The notes beneath the pieces are model-generated. The model was not told the DNA's origin and did not search any database. It saw nothing but the letters and a program-made list of their open reading frames with translations. From the NCBI GenBank assembly GCA_003243195.1, contig QFQI01000004.1, forward strand, positions 146,338-210,337: DNA of 64,000 nucleotides, read 5' to 3'. Of this stretch, positions 52,224-60,812 are shown piece by piece. Both the position numbers and the translations under genes were made by a program. Within the stretch, counting starts at the first letter, position 1; each line of letters opens with the position of its first letter. Origin of the DNA: Sphingomonas taxi (lineage in GTDB: Bacteria > Pseudomonadota > Alphaproteobacteria > Sphingomonadales > Sphingomonadaceae).

Positions 52224-52294
52224 TATCGACCCCCTGAGGCGAAAAGCGCCTGCGGACCACAACAGCCTCTCCATTTACTAGACATCTGTCGATA
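52224..52294. promoter_or_regulatory. Inverted TATCGAC...GTCGATA pair upstream of the MFS gene
   Basis: TATCGAC (52224-52230) faces TGTCGATAAAA (from 52287), the same core and orientation as in the tetR/TonB gap. The second copy lies in TAGACATCTGTCGA, itself an imperfect 14-bp palindrome. Likely sites for the same TetR regulator. Confidence 0.42.
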
Positions 52295-52558
52295 AAAAAC
52301 CGCGCCGATATTGGCGTGCGGAGTTCCGCCCCGCGCGGCACCGGGGTCGGTGCCATTCCTGATGTCAGGCTCCGGAGGAGGCTGGCATGGGCAACCCGCC
52401 CCGGCTGGCGAATCGGCAGTTGCGGCGGCCGCAACCGTTCCTTTCAGAAGCGCACGGCATGCTGCACCGACCCGAACGGACGCGTCCTCATCAATCGTGA
52501 GCGGCTGTGCTGAGGCGCGCCTGCGCAAGACGTTCGACGAGCGGCGGAAGCGCTGGCC

Positions 52559-52924
52559 GTGATCGATGTGACCTACCTGACGGCACACCAAACGGCCTGC
52601 AGCCTGCGGGGAAGCAGCGACGGCGGGAAATCTACCAAGCGCCCTGCCGTCGCGGACGCCCGCGACGCCCACGGGGTTTACTCATGACCGCAGCGAAGCG
52701 CTGCCGATGGCGCCATGGCGGCTCGCGACCGCGGCTATCATGCCGGGTGGTTCAGGACGCTTCCACATACCAATGGGCGATTTCGCATCGACGCTGAAAA
52801 CTCCACAAGTGTCGATAAAGACGCCGCAGCGCTATTGGCCCGGCGGCGCGTCGCCACCTGCTACGGCCGGTCCCCGACCGCCTTCTTCCGCACTGTCGTC
52901 CCCGCTGCCGCCGTCATCTCCTGA
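52559..52924 (+). pseudogene. Decayed IS5-family transposase fragment
   Basis: Reading one frame across this stretch gives VIDVTYLTAHQTACSLRG, then TKRPAVADARDAHG, an in-frame stop, then ARDRGYHAGWFRTL and ARRRVATCYGRSPTAFF ending VPAAAVIS. These align in order with IS5-type transposases as I remember them (xIDATYLKAHRTASSLR, TKLHAVTDANGRP, ADRGYDADWFRDAL, WRRVATRYDRCPTAFF, AATVIF). Internal segments are missing and there is a TGA at about 52695. No terminal repeats were identified. Its 3' end overlaps the antisense end of the LuxR-type gene. Confidence 0.72.
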
Positions 52925-54078
52925 CCGCGATCGGTAAACCCCGACCGCAGGGATGCGGCGATGTGGATGAGGGAGCTTTGACGGTTCACCCCCAGCTTGT
53001 TGTAGATCCTCAGGAGGTGCGTCTTTGCCGTGCTATGCGCGATCCCCAGATCGGACGCGGTGCGTGCCACGGTGTGGCCACCGACTATCCGTTCGAACAC
53101 ACGCGCTTCCGCGATGGTCAGATCGAACAGCGACCGGATGATGTCGGTCGGCGGAACGAACGGCGTATCGGCACTGGCGACGAAGACGGCCGCGATCGCC
53201 TTGTCGTCCATACCGCCGCGGCCCGGCCGGATCGGCAGCACGTGCAGCGCACCGGGAGTTCCCGCATCTGTATGCAACGGAATGCCCAGCCCCTGCCGCG
53301 CCAACCTGGCCTCGTCATCCGCCGCCTGCGCGATGGCAATCGCCAACGCACTCGCCACCCCGGCCTGCCGTGTTTCCAACACACCGCGCGACAAACGCAG
53401 CGGGTCACCTTGCCCGAACAGGGTCCGCATCGTCGCGTTCGCGTGCACCACCCGCCGATCCCGCGTGACAAGCGCGATCGGCACCGCCAACGCGTCCAGC
53501 GCGGCGGCGAACGAAGCATGCGCCACGGCGGCGATATCCAGCATCCGGTTGACGGTGGCCGCGCGTTGCAGGTGCGGAACCAGCAGCGCGGCCACGGCAA
53601 GCTCGCCCTCGTCGATCGGTCCTGCCTGATGATGTCGGCCGAAGGCCAGCGAACCGACCGCGCGGGCATCGCGCGCAAGTCCGACGACCATCACGTCGAC
53701 CAGCCCCTGTGGCTCGGCGAATACGCGGAAATAATGGTTGGTCGCCTTGATCGCTTCCAGCCGGGGATTGACATGGCTCATCACCGCAGGCCGATCCAGC
53801 GGCAGCGACGCCACGACCTCCATCCCACCCCATTGTTCGACCACATCCGCCCCCGCCACGTCGATCAGCGGGATGAAGGCAGGCGGGACGTTGCAGGTGA
53901 CGTTCATCAGCACGCGACCGGATGGCAATTCGTTCAGGCCGAGCACCGCGTTGTGGAAATGCAGCTCCCGCCGGATCGCATCCATCGCGATCGGCCAAGC
54001 GTCGGGATCAATCGCCGCATCATAGATATAGCCGACCAGCTCGCTCAGGCGCCGCGCAGAAATCGGTGCTTCCATCAT
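52861..54078 (-). CDS. LuxR-family helix-turn-helix transcriptional regulator
   Basis: A 405-aa regulator. A long N-terminal sensor region of no recognised type (about residues 1-320; a PAS-like core around VPIALVTRDRRVVHANATMR) is followed by a LuxR helix-turn-helix: LTIAEARVFERIVGGHTVAR, then DLGIAHSTAKTHLLRIYNKL. The last ~18 residues (MTAAAGTTVRKKAVGDRP) are encoded by the antisense strand of an IS5 remnant, so the original C-terminus was probably replaced. It is divergent from an autotransporter gene across a gap with a strong palindrome. Confidence 0.87.
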   Translation of the reverse strand: MMEAPISARRLSELVGYIYDAAIDPDAWPIAMDAIRRELHFHNAVLGLNELPSGRVLMNVTCNVPPAFIPLIDVAGADVVEQWGGMEVVASLPLDRPAVMSHVNPRLEAIKATNHYFRVFAEPQGLVDVMVVGLARDARAVGSLAFGRHHQAGPIDEGELAVAALLVPHLQRAATVNRMLDIAAVAHASFAAALDALAVPIALVTRDRRVVHANATMRTLFGQGDPLRLSRGVLETRQAGVASALAIAIAQAADDEARLARQGLGIPLHTDAGTPGALHVLPIRPGRGGMDDKAIAAVFVASADTPFVPPTDIIRSLFDLTIAEARVFERIVGGHTVARTASDLGIAHSTAKTHLLRIYNKLGVNRQSSLIHIAASLRSGFTDRGQEMTAAAGTTVRKKAVGDRP

Positions 54079-54177
54079 CGACAGCTACCCATGCGACCCG
54101 ACGCCGGCACGCGGTCATAGCATCCCGGCGATCTCGCCGAAAGCAGGCGCGGCGGCCAGCATCCGCTCCCCTGACCC

Positions 54178-54193
54178 TCCACCATTTGGTGGA
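54178..54193. promoter_or_regulatory. Palindrome between luxR-type gene and autotransporter
   Basis: TCCACCA-TT-TGGTGGA has 7-bp perfect arms around two central bases. It is about 107 bp from the regulator start and 110 bp from the autotransporter start. A candidate operator of the LuxR-type protein. A related GGTGGA site lies at 57337-57350 in front of the next gene. Confidence 0.6.
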
Positions 54194-54295
54194 CTACGCC
54201 GTTACGCCGCGCCGGTAGCGTCCGGTCCCGAACGGCGTCGCGCCCGAACGAGTGCCCGGCGCGACGACAGCATGACACAGGCCGGGGGGACCATC

Positions 54296-57200
54296 GTGAT
54301 CCGCAATCTCAGACTGAACCGTCCTTTGGCTGCCGTGACGCTGGGGGCGGGACTGTTGATCGCGAGCGGCAGGGCCGAGGCGCAGACGTGCGCGCAACAG
54401 GCGGACGGCAGCTATCTGTGTTCAGGGTCGATCAGCGGATTTCAGTTCGTCACGGCGCCTTCCGGGGGCCGCGCCACGGTTCGGACGGCGGAGAACCTCA
54501 CGATCGACGTTGCCGACAATGACGCGATCCTCGCGCGCGGCCCGACCACGTTCGACGACCAGCGCGCGGCGCGGATCAACGGCGCCGCCAACGGCCTCAC
54601 CGTGCAGAGCTTTTCCGCGGGTGACATCGCGATCGCGAGCAACGGGACGATCACCGGCCGCGGTCAACGCACCAATTCCGGGGGCGAGAGCGGCTTCGGC
54701 ATCCGTGTCTCGACCAGCGCGCAGGCATCGGGGCGGATCACCGTCGACATTGCGCGCGGCGGCACGATCAGCGGATCGGGCAGCGCCATCGGCGTCAATG
54801 CCGGCGGCGCGGGCGCGATCGCCATCACGCTGAACGGTGACGCGGTACGCACCGCGCAGGCGGGCACGGGCCTGCCGGGCGTGGTCGATGCCCGGTCGAC
54901 GGTCGGCGACGCGGTGACGATCGCCATCGGCGGCAACGTGACCGACCAGGCGGGGTCCGGCGCCTATGGCATCGCCGGCGTTTCCGCGTCGGCCGATCCG
55001 GGCAAAGGCAATGTCACCGTCGGTGTGACCGGCACGGTCAGGGCCGGCGGCGGCATCAGCGCGGACGGCGGCGGCACGCTTCGCGTCACGGTCGACGGCC
55101 GGGTGACGGCGACCGGGAGCGGCTATGGGGTTTACGCGCGGACATTTTCTGGCGGACCGTCCACGCCGGACAGCCGCCGCGCGGAGATCGCCGTCGGCAG
55201 CGGCGGCACCGTCGAGGGTGGCATCTTCATCGACGTCAGCCAGTCCGCCGGGGCCGCACCCACGACCGGGAACCTGATCACCAATGCCGGCACCGTCACC
55301 AATGGCATTCGCGCGGTGGGCGGCGTGACCAGGGTCACCAACAACGGCACCGTGACCGCCAATGCGCTCACGCGCGCCGCGATCGACGTGTCGCAGTCCG
55401 GCAGTGCGATCATCCTGTCGGGCGGGGCGGTGACGGGCCGCGTCACGTTCGACGAGGGCATGAACGTGCTGTGGAACGGTGGAACGCTCAACGGCACGCT
55501 GGAGAATCTCTTCCCCAGCGCTACCAACGCGACCACCGTCGCCATCACCGGCCGCACGCTGGAACAGACCGCGACGCTGACACGGCTGCGCGGCGGGTCG
55601 TCCGATACGCTGAACCTGACCGGGACCGCGATCCGCGCCGGCTTTCAAGGCGGCACGGACGTGGCGTTCGACGCCGCTAAGGGAACCAACCTGGGCGACT
55701 GGGGCAGCATCAACCTGTCCGATGCATCGCGCTGGATCGTCACTGGCGACGTCTTGACCGGTCGACAGGTCGCCATCGACGCGACGTCGACCCTCGTCGC
55801 GGCCGCCGATGCCACGATCGGTTCGGGTGCGGGTGCGACGGTGAGCAATGCGGGCACCCTCGATCTGACGGGGGTCGCCGGCGCGGAACGCCGCGTCAGC
55901 ATCGCCGGTGCCTATACGCAGGCCGCGACCGGCAATCTGGTGATCGGCGTCACCCCGACCCAAATCGACCTGCTGACCGTCACCAAGCCATCGCTGCTGG
56001 CCGGCACCGTCACCTTCGCTTGGGCGCCGGGCACCTATGTCGCGGGTAGCCGGCCTTTCGTCGCGGGTCAGGGATCGGCCGGCGCCGCGCTGCTTGGCGG
56101 TCGATTCTCGACCATTTCGGCGGCAACGGGAACCAGCGCGCCGTCGGGCTTCGACGTCAGCGTCGCTTATACCGACCGCGATGCGAGCCTCGTCCTGGCG
56201 GCTCAGACGCCGGATCCGACGCCGGCCCCCACCCCCGCACCAACGCCGACGCCGACGCCGACGCCCGCACCAACGCCAACGCCCACCCCGGCGCCGACGC
56301 CCACTCCAGCGCCGACACCTTCGCCTACTCCGGCGCCAACGCCTACCCCGACACCAAACCCGCCGGCCACCATCGCCCCGCGCGACGGCGGGCTGTTCAG
56401 CACCCAGACCATGGCACTGGCGGCGCTCGGCGAGCAGCGCGCGATGGAATTGCTCGGCCGAACGCAGGCCGATGGCGGGGGGAACGGCTTCTACAATTTC
56501 GACCGTTCCGGCGAGCAACGCCATCGCATGTGGATGGGGCTGACCGGCCATACGCGCGGAGTCGGTCGCACCACGCTGCGCCCCGAAACCCGCATCGGCG
56601 CGGTCGGCGGGCAGATCGGCGCCGATATCGAAACGGGCGACGGTGCCCGGATCGGTTTGGCCGGAAGCTATGATCGAACATGGCTGTCCGATCGTCTCGG
56701 CAGTCGCGGGCATGGCGACATAGCCGGCATCAGCCTTTATGCCGCGCAGACGCTGGGAGCGATCGGCCTGTCGATGATGGCCGGATACGACCACCGATGG
56801 CAGGAGAGCCGGCGCGAGACCGGGGTCGGCCGGGCGGTCGCCCGTTATGCGATCGACGGCGTGACCATCGCCGGGCAGGCATCGAGCGCCTTCACCGTCG
56901 CCGGCGCGACCCTGACCCCGTCGCTCGGCATCGTCGTGTCGCGGTTCGGCGGCAGCTTCACCGAAGCCGGAGCGATCCCGGCGGCCTTTGCGGTCCGGGG
57001 CACGATCGTCACGCGAAGCTATGCGTCGCCCTTTGCCGGTCTGGGCGTATCGCGTCACTACACCGACGGTCACGGCGGGAGCATCGTTCCCGACCTGTCG
57101 CTGGGCTATCGGCGCAGCGATGTCGCGACCGGGCCGCAGGTCCGACTGGTCGCGGCGGACGGCACGCGGTTCGACGGCAACCGTGCCGGGCTGTCGCGTG

Positions 57201-57331
57201 ACACCCTGTCGCTGGGGGCCGGGCTGACCGCGCAGCGTGGCGGCTGGACCGGGTTCGTCCGCTATCGCGCGCAGGTCGCCGACCGCTGGACCGACCATGG
57301 CGGCACATTGGGCATCCGGCGTGCCTTTTGA
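54296..57331 (+). CDS. Autotransporter (type Va) outer-membrane protein
   Basis: A 1011-aa protein: signal peptide (AVTLGAGLLIASGRAEAQ); a Gly/Thr/Val-rich beta-helix passenger (about 25-640) with repeats such as DIAIASNGTITGRG and NLITNAGTVTNGIRAVGG; a Pro-Thr-Ala linker (about 641-690); and a C-terminal barrel (about 735-1011) from MWMGLTGHTRGVGRT to GTLGIRRAF with the required terminal Phe. No protease triad or adhesin motif was recognised in the passenger. The start is GTG 54296 with GGGGGGA five bases upstream; ATG 54272 lacks a ribosome site. It is controlled perhaps by the divergent LuxR-type regulator. Confidence 0.9.
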   Translation: MIRNLRLNRPLAAVTLGAGLLIASGRAEAQTCAQQADGSYLCSGSISGFQFVTAPSGGRATVRTAENLTIDVADNDAILARGPTTFDDQRAARINGAANGLTVQSFSAGDIAIASNGTITGRGQRTNSGGESGFGIRVSTSAQASGRITVDIARGGTISGSGSAIGVNAGGAGAIAITLNGDAVRTAQAGTGLPGVVDARSTVGDAVTIAIGGNVTDQAGSGAYGIAGVSASADPGKGNVTVGVTGTVRAGGGISADGGGTLRVTVDGRVTATGSGYGVYARTFSGGPSTPDSRRAEIAVGSGGTVEGGIFIDVSQSAGAAPTTGNLITNAGTVTNGIRAVGGVTRVTNNGTVTANALTRAAIDVSQSGSAIILSGGAVTGRVTFDEGMNVLWNGGTLNGTLENLFPSATNATTVAITGRTLEQTATLTRLRGGSSDTLNLTGTAIRAGFQGGTDVAFDAAKGTNLGDWGSINLSDASRWIVTGDVLTGRQVAIDATSTLVAAADATIGSGAGATVSNAGTLDLTGVAGAERRVSIAGAYTQAATGNLVIGVTPTQIDLLTVTKPSLLAGTVTFAWAPGTYVAGSRPFVAGQGSAGAALLGGRFSTISAATGTSAPSGFDVSVAYTDRDASLVLAAQTPDPTPAPTPAPTPTPTPTPAPTPTPTPAPTPTPAPTPSPTPAPTPTPTPNPPATIAPRDGGLFSTQTMALAALGEQRAMELLGRTQADGGGNGFYNFDRSGEQRHRMWMGLTGHTRGVGRTTLRPETRIGAVGGQIGADIETGDGARIGLAGSYDRTWLSDRLGSRGHGDIAGISLYAAQTLGAIGLSMMAGYDHRWQESRRETGVGRAVARYAIDGVTIAGQASSAFTVAGATLTPSLGIVVSRFGGSFTEAGAIPAAFAVRGTIVTRSYASPFAGLGVSRHYTDGHGGSIVPDLSLGYRRSDVATGPQVRLVAADGTRFDGNRAGLSRDTLSLGAGLTAQRGGWTGFVRYRAQVADRWTDHGGTLGIRRAF
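56217..56362 (+). repeat. Proline-threonine-alanine tandem codon repeat in autotransporter linker
   Basis: About 146 bp of near-tandem 6-bp units (CCG/CCC ACG/ACC/GCG) encoding PTPAPTPTP-type sequence, forming an extended rigid linker between passenger and barrel. Such tracts change length easily by slippage. Confidence 0.85.
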
Positions 57332-57336
57332 CCCAC

Positions 57337-57350
57337 TTCACCGTGGTGGA
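57337..57350. promoter_or_regulatory. Possible second LuxR-type site
   Basis: TTCACC-GT-GGTGGA pairs at five of six arm positions and shares the GGTGGA half-site with the palindrome at 54178. It lies 6 bp after the autotransporter stop and about 62 bp before the next gene's start. Confidence 0.35.
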
Positions 57351-57405
57351 TATCGTCCGGGTGCCGGGCGCGCCCTGACGGATGGATAAAGACGGGAGAC
57401 GGTCG

Positions 57406-57879
57406 ATGATCGAACGCAACGCACGATCGAAGCGGTGGGTGTTGCCGGTCGCGGCACTGGCGCTGTTCGCGCCCGCTTCCCTCGCGCAATTGTCACCGGG
57501 CGTGCGGATGCCCCCGGAGATCGGCGCCGCCTATGGCCGGCTCGGCAGGGCGATGATGGCGCATGATGCGGACGGCGTGAGGACCGTATGGGCGGAGGAT
57601 TTCGTCGTGAACGCGCCCGGTAACGGCGTCCTGCACCGCGAAGAGGTGATTGCGGCGATGGCGCAGGATCTGCTCGACTATCGCGATTTCCACAAGCACA
57701 TCACGCTCATCGACCAGAAGCCGGAAGTGACGGTGGTGATGGGCTATGACACGATGGTCCCGATCAAGGGGCCGGGCGCGGGGAAGCAGGTACTGCGCCC
57801 CTTTACCGATATCTGGGCGAAACGCGGCGATGGGTGGCGGCTCATCGCACGACAGGCGACGATCGCCGCGGTGCGGTGA
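57406..57879 (+). CDS. Secreted NTF2-like (SnoaL/DUF4440-type) protein
   Basis: A 157-aa protein with a signal peptide (WVLPVAALALFAPASLA) and an NTF2-like fold (GRLGRAMMAHDADGVRTVWA, DFVVNAPGNGVLHREEVIAA and a last strand DIWAKRGDGWRLIARQATIA). It is probably periplasmic. The function is unknown; many relatives bind small molecules. The start at 57406 has GGGAGA upstream and begins 74 bp after the autotransporter. Confidence 0.8.
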   Translation: MIERNARSKRWVLPVAALALFAPASLAQLSPGVRMPPEIGAAYGRLGRAMMAHDADGVRTVWAEDFVVNAPGNGVLHREEVIAAMAQDLLDYRDFHKHITLIDQKPEVTVVMGYDTMVPIKGPGAGKQVLRPFTDIWAKRGDGWRLIARQATIAAVR

Positions 57880-57881
57880 AC

Positions 57882-57917
57882 TCCGGCCCCGGATCGCACC
57901 TGTGTGCCGGGGCCGGA
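57882..57917. terminator. Hairpin terminator after the NTF2-like gene
   Basis: An 11-bp perfect GC-rich stem (TCCGGCCCCGG at 57882-57892 with 57907-57917) and a 14-base loop, 2 bp after the stop codon at 57879. It separates this gene from the convergent sulfatase. Confidence 0.7.
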
Positions 57918-58083
57918 ACCGATGCGGTTTCGTCGGGCGCCCCCGGACGGTAGTAGCGGCTTTCCGCTGATCGCCCCGCCGTCCGGCCCGGTCATCCTGC
58001 ACAACGGCCGACGCTCCGCACCCTTGCGCGGACCGACATTTCATCCTTTGGCGTCACCAGCCCGTGCGTCGGTCAACCCGCAC

Positions 58084-59781
58084 TCACCGGCCCGCGACCC
58101 ACCCTCTGGGATTGGCCGCTGCCTGCGCACGCAGGCTTTCCAGCGCTGCCTTCAGACGGGACGCCTCGCTCGGATGGCGGGCGGTGAGATCGTGCGACTC
58201 ATCGTCGCGATTGAGATCGTACAGCGATCCGGTCGGCGCCCTGTTGGGTTGCGCTTCACCTGTCGGCGCGAAGGGCGAGGCGTTCGCCAGCAGCTCCCGG
58301 TACTTGTACCCCTCGCGATCCCGCACCGCCTGATATTCACCGGAGAAGGTCGTGACATAGTAGAGGTAGTCGTGGGGCGAATTGGCCCCGCCAAGCAGGC
58401 CACGGAAGTCCGCGCCATCGATCGTCCGATCGGCGGGCAGCGGAATGTGCAGGTTCGCCAGCAGGCTGGGGAAGAAATCGATATTCATCGCCATCTGCGA
58501 CGTTCGCGTTCCCGGCCTGGTCACGCCCGGCCAGACGACGAAGGCCGGCACCCGCTGCCCGCCCTCGAAGGTCTCACCCTTGCGGCCCCGAAGATCGCCG
58601 ACGCTGCCGCCGAAATCACCGCCGTTGTCGCTGGTGACGATAACGATCGTGTTGTCGGCGATCTTCAGTTCGTCGAGCGTTCGCAACAGGCGACCGACGT
58701 TCGTGTCCAGATCCTCGACCACATCGCCGTACGTCCCGCCCTCCGACACGCCCTTGTGCTTCGGATTGGGGACGTGCGGAACGTGAGGTGCCGTATAGGC
58801 CACATAGGCGAAGAAGGGCCGCGTGGCGTTCGCGCGGATGAACCCGATCGCCTCATCGGTGAAGCGTTCGGTAAAGGTCGCCTGATCCGCCTTGGCGCCC
58901 GGCGTGTCCACCGTCGTTCCCCGCCACAAGGTCGCCGGGTCCATGTCGTTGCTGTAGAGGATGCCGAAATAATCCTTGAAGCCCCGCTCCGTGGGACGAT
59001 GGCCGGGCGTATCGCCCAGATGCCACTTGCCGAACGCGCCGGTGGCATAGCCCGCGCGCGACAGGATTTCCGGCAACAGGATTTCATCCGCCGGCAGCGC
59101 GTTCGCCCAGCCCGCCGCATGGCGCACCGTCACCATCGGATGCCCGGTGGGAAAGAAGACGTGGTTCGCCGCAAGCGAGCGCGTCGGCAGTCGCCCGGTC
59201 ATGATGGCGGCGCGTGATGGCGTGCAAACCGGCGAGCTGGAGTAGAAGCTGTCGAGCCGGACCCCACGCTGTGCGACGGCATCGATGTTCGGGGTCTTGA
59301 TGAGGCGGTTGCCGTAGGAAGACAAATCCCCCGCGCCGAGATCGTCGAACAGAATCAGCAGGACGTTGGGCGGCCGGCCCTGAACCGGCCTGATGGAGGC
59401 GAGATACGCATCCCTTTGCCGTTGATGCTCGACCTTCGGCTCCCCGTTCGCCGCAGCGGCGCGTTGCAGCGCGAGGTTTGGCCCCAGCACGAAGTCCAGC
59501 GTCGCGGGTCCATGCGGGGGAACCACCGCGCGGCGGCGGTCGCTGGCGACACCGAAGCCGCTGGCGGATACGGCATAATCGCCCGCCGGCAATGCCGGTA
59601 TGCGGTATATGCCGTCCCTGCCCGTCGTCGTGCCACGCATGAGATCGTCCACAACGACCCGCGCTCCGGGAATAGGCCTGCCATCGGCGCCCCGCACCAC
59701 CCCTTGCAGGTCATCCGCCGCAGCCGGAACGGTCAGCATGGCGCACGCCGTCGCCAGCATCGTACGAACAGAAGCCTTCAT
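58084..59781 (-). CDS. Periplasmic sulfatase with N-terminal carboxypeptidase-regulatory-like domain
   Basis: A 565-aa protein. After a signal peptide (residues 1-22) comes a carboxypeptidase-D-regulatory-like Ig fold (about 25-95: LQGVVRGADGRPIPGARVVV, DGIYRIPALPAGDYAVS). The sulfatase domain then begins with metal-binding LLILFDDLGAGDLSSYG and the formylglycine site CTPSRAAIMTGR, where Cys186 must be converted. GKWHLGDTPGHRP and the metal site VTSDNGGDFGG complete the active site. It hydrolyses a sulfate ester; the substrate is unknown. The maturase gene lies immediately upstream. The start has GGAG seven bases before the ATG. Confidence 0.92.
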   Translation of the reverse strand: MKASVRTMLATACAMLTVPAAADDLQGVVRGADGRPIPGARVVVDDLMRGTTTGRDGIYRIPALPAGDYAVSASGFGVASDRRRAVVPPHGPATLDFVLGPNLALQRAAAANGEPKVEHQRQRDAYLASIRPVQGRPPNVLLILFDDLGAGDLSSYGNRLIKTPNIDAVAQRGVRLDSFYSSSPVCTPSRAAIMTGRLPTRSLAANHVFFPTGHPMVTVRHAAGWANALPADEILLPEILSRAGYATGAFGKWHLGDTPGHRPTERGFKDYFGILYSNDMDPATLWRGTTVDTPGAKADQATFTERFTDEAIGFIRANATRPFFAYVAYTAPHVPHVPNPKHKGVSEGGTYGDVVEDLDTNVGRLLRTLDELKIADNTIVIVTSDNGGDFGGSVGDLRGRKGETFEGGQRVPAFVVWPGVTRPGTRTSQMAMNIDFFPSLLANLHIPLPADRTIDGADFRGLLGGANSPHDYLYYVTTFSGEYQAVRDREGYKYRELLANASPFAPTGEAQPNRAPTGSLYDLNRDDESHDLTARHPSEASRLKAALESLRAQAAANPRGWVAGR

Positions 59782-59848
59782 CGCATTTCTCCGCAAGCGA
59801 GCAGTTCAGTCGAAAGATCGGGGCCGACGGACATGGCGCCACCCGTCA

Positions 59849-60811
59849 TCACACATCCCTCACGACGCATCGAAAGCCGATGTGACCGGTGGAGGTGTCC
59901 ACCGTCTGCGGTTGACGCGCGGCCGGGCGATACCGCTGGCAGTGGTTCTCGGCACAAAGATACGATCCCCCCTTCACCACCTTGCTCCGCGCGGGCGCCG
60001 CCGGATGACCGCCGTCATCGCGGCGTCCGGGGCAGCAACCTCCACGCCCCGACCCGCGACCCTTCGCGGGGGCGTACCAGTCGGCGGTCCATTCCCAGAC
60101 GTTGCCGATCATGTCGTGCAGGCCGTATCCGTTGGCAGGAAAGGCGCCGACCGGCGAGGTGCGTTCATATCCGTCCAGCAACTGGTTGGCGAAGGGGAAC
60201 AGGCCCTGCCAGTAATTGGCCATCATCCGCCCATCGGGGGCCAGGCGATCGCCCCATGCGTAATCGTCGTCGACGCGCCCGCCGCGGGCCGCGACCTCCC
60301 ATTCCGCCTCGGTCGGCAATGCCTTGCCCGCCCAGGCGGCATAAGCCTCGGCATCGGCATAGGCGACGTGCACGACCGGGTGCAGGTCGAGACCGGCGAT
60401 CGAACTGTCCGGGCCGCATGGATGTCGCCAGTCGGCGCCTTCCCGAAACGCCCACCACGCGCCGGGATCGTCGAGCGGCACCGGACCGGCGGTGCGCTCG
60501 AATACCAATGATCCGGCGCACAACGCCGCCGCGTCGATGTCCGGATAGTCGCGCGGATCGGGTGCTGTTTCCGCGACCGTGACGTGCCCCGTCGCCGCCA
60601 CGAAGCGCGCGAAGTCCGCGTTCGTGACCGGGGCACGATCAATCAGGAACGACGCCACGCGCGTCGTCCTGACGGGCGCCTCTTCGGGATAGAAGCGGTT
60701 CGAACCGAGCCGGAAGCTGCCACCCTCGATCAGCCGCATCGCTGCGCGTGCATCGTCCGGAATCCGCGCCGCTGAACGGCCGCGTCGTGCGTCGGACATT
60801 CCCTGCGTCAT
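59849..60811 (-). CDS. Formylglycine-generating enzyme (SUMF1 family)
   Basis: A 320-aa FGE-sulfatase domain protein. It shows the family core (LIEGGSFRLGSNRFYPEEAP, APVTNADFARFVAATG, WRHPCGPDSSIAGLDLHPVV, LPTEAEWEVAARGG, GNVWEWTADWY) and ends GSYLCAENHCQRYRPAARQP. Cys286 and Cys291 match the catalytic copper-binding cysteine pair of true FGEs, so it should oxidise the CTPSR cysteine of the adjacent sulfatase before export. It starts next to the TonB receptor stop; ATG 60799 is an alternative. Many SUMF1 relatives lack these cysteines, so this one is probably active. Confidence 0.9.
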   Translation of the reverse strand: MTQGMSDARRGRSAARIPDDARAAMRLIEGGSFRLGSNRFYPEEAPVRTTRVASFLIDRAPVTNADFARFVAATGHVTVAETAPDPRDYPDIDAAALCAGSLVFERTAGPVPLDDPGAWWAFREGADWRHPCGPDSSIAGLDLHPVVHVAYADAEAYAAWAGKALPTEAEWEVAARGGRVDDDYAWGDRLAPDGRMMANYWQGLFPFANQLLDGYERTSPVGAFPANGYGLHDMIGNVWEWTADWYAPAKGRGSGRGGCCPGRRDDGGHPAAPARSKVVKGGSYLCAENHCQRYRPAARQPQTVDTSTGHIGFRCVVRDV

Positions 60812-60812
60812 C

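Noticed and set aside
52805..52815. TGTCGATAAAG as another TetR-type site
   Set aside because: It lies inside the decayed transposase sequence, and its 7-bp core is expected a few times by chance in 64 kb.
56217..56362. Tandem repeat considered as a possible CRISPR or satellite
   Set aside because: Unit length is 3-6 bp, in frame, and encodes a Pro-Thr linker; no spacers exist.
54422..57298. Long open frame antisense to the autotransporter
   Set aside because: No motifs, and it includes a Gly/Trp/Arg-rich shadow of the PT repeat; the forward protein has a complete autotransporter layout.
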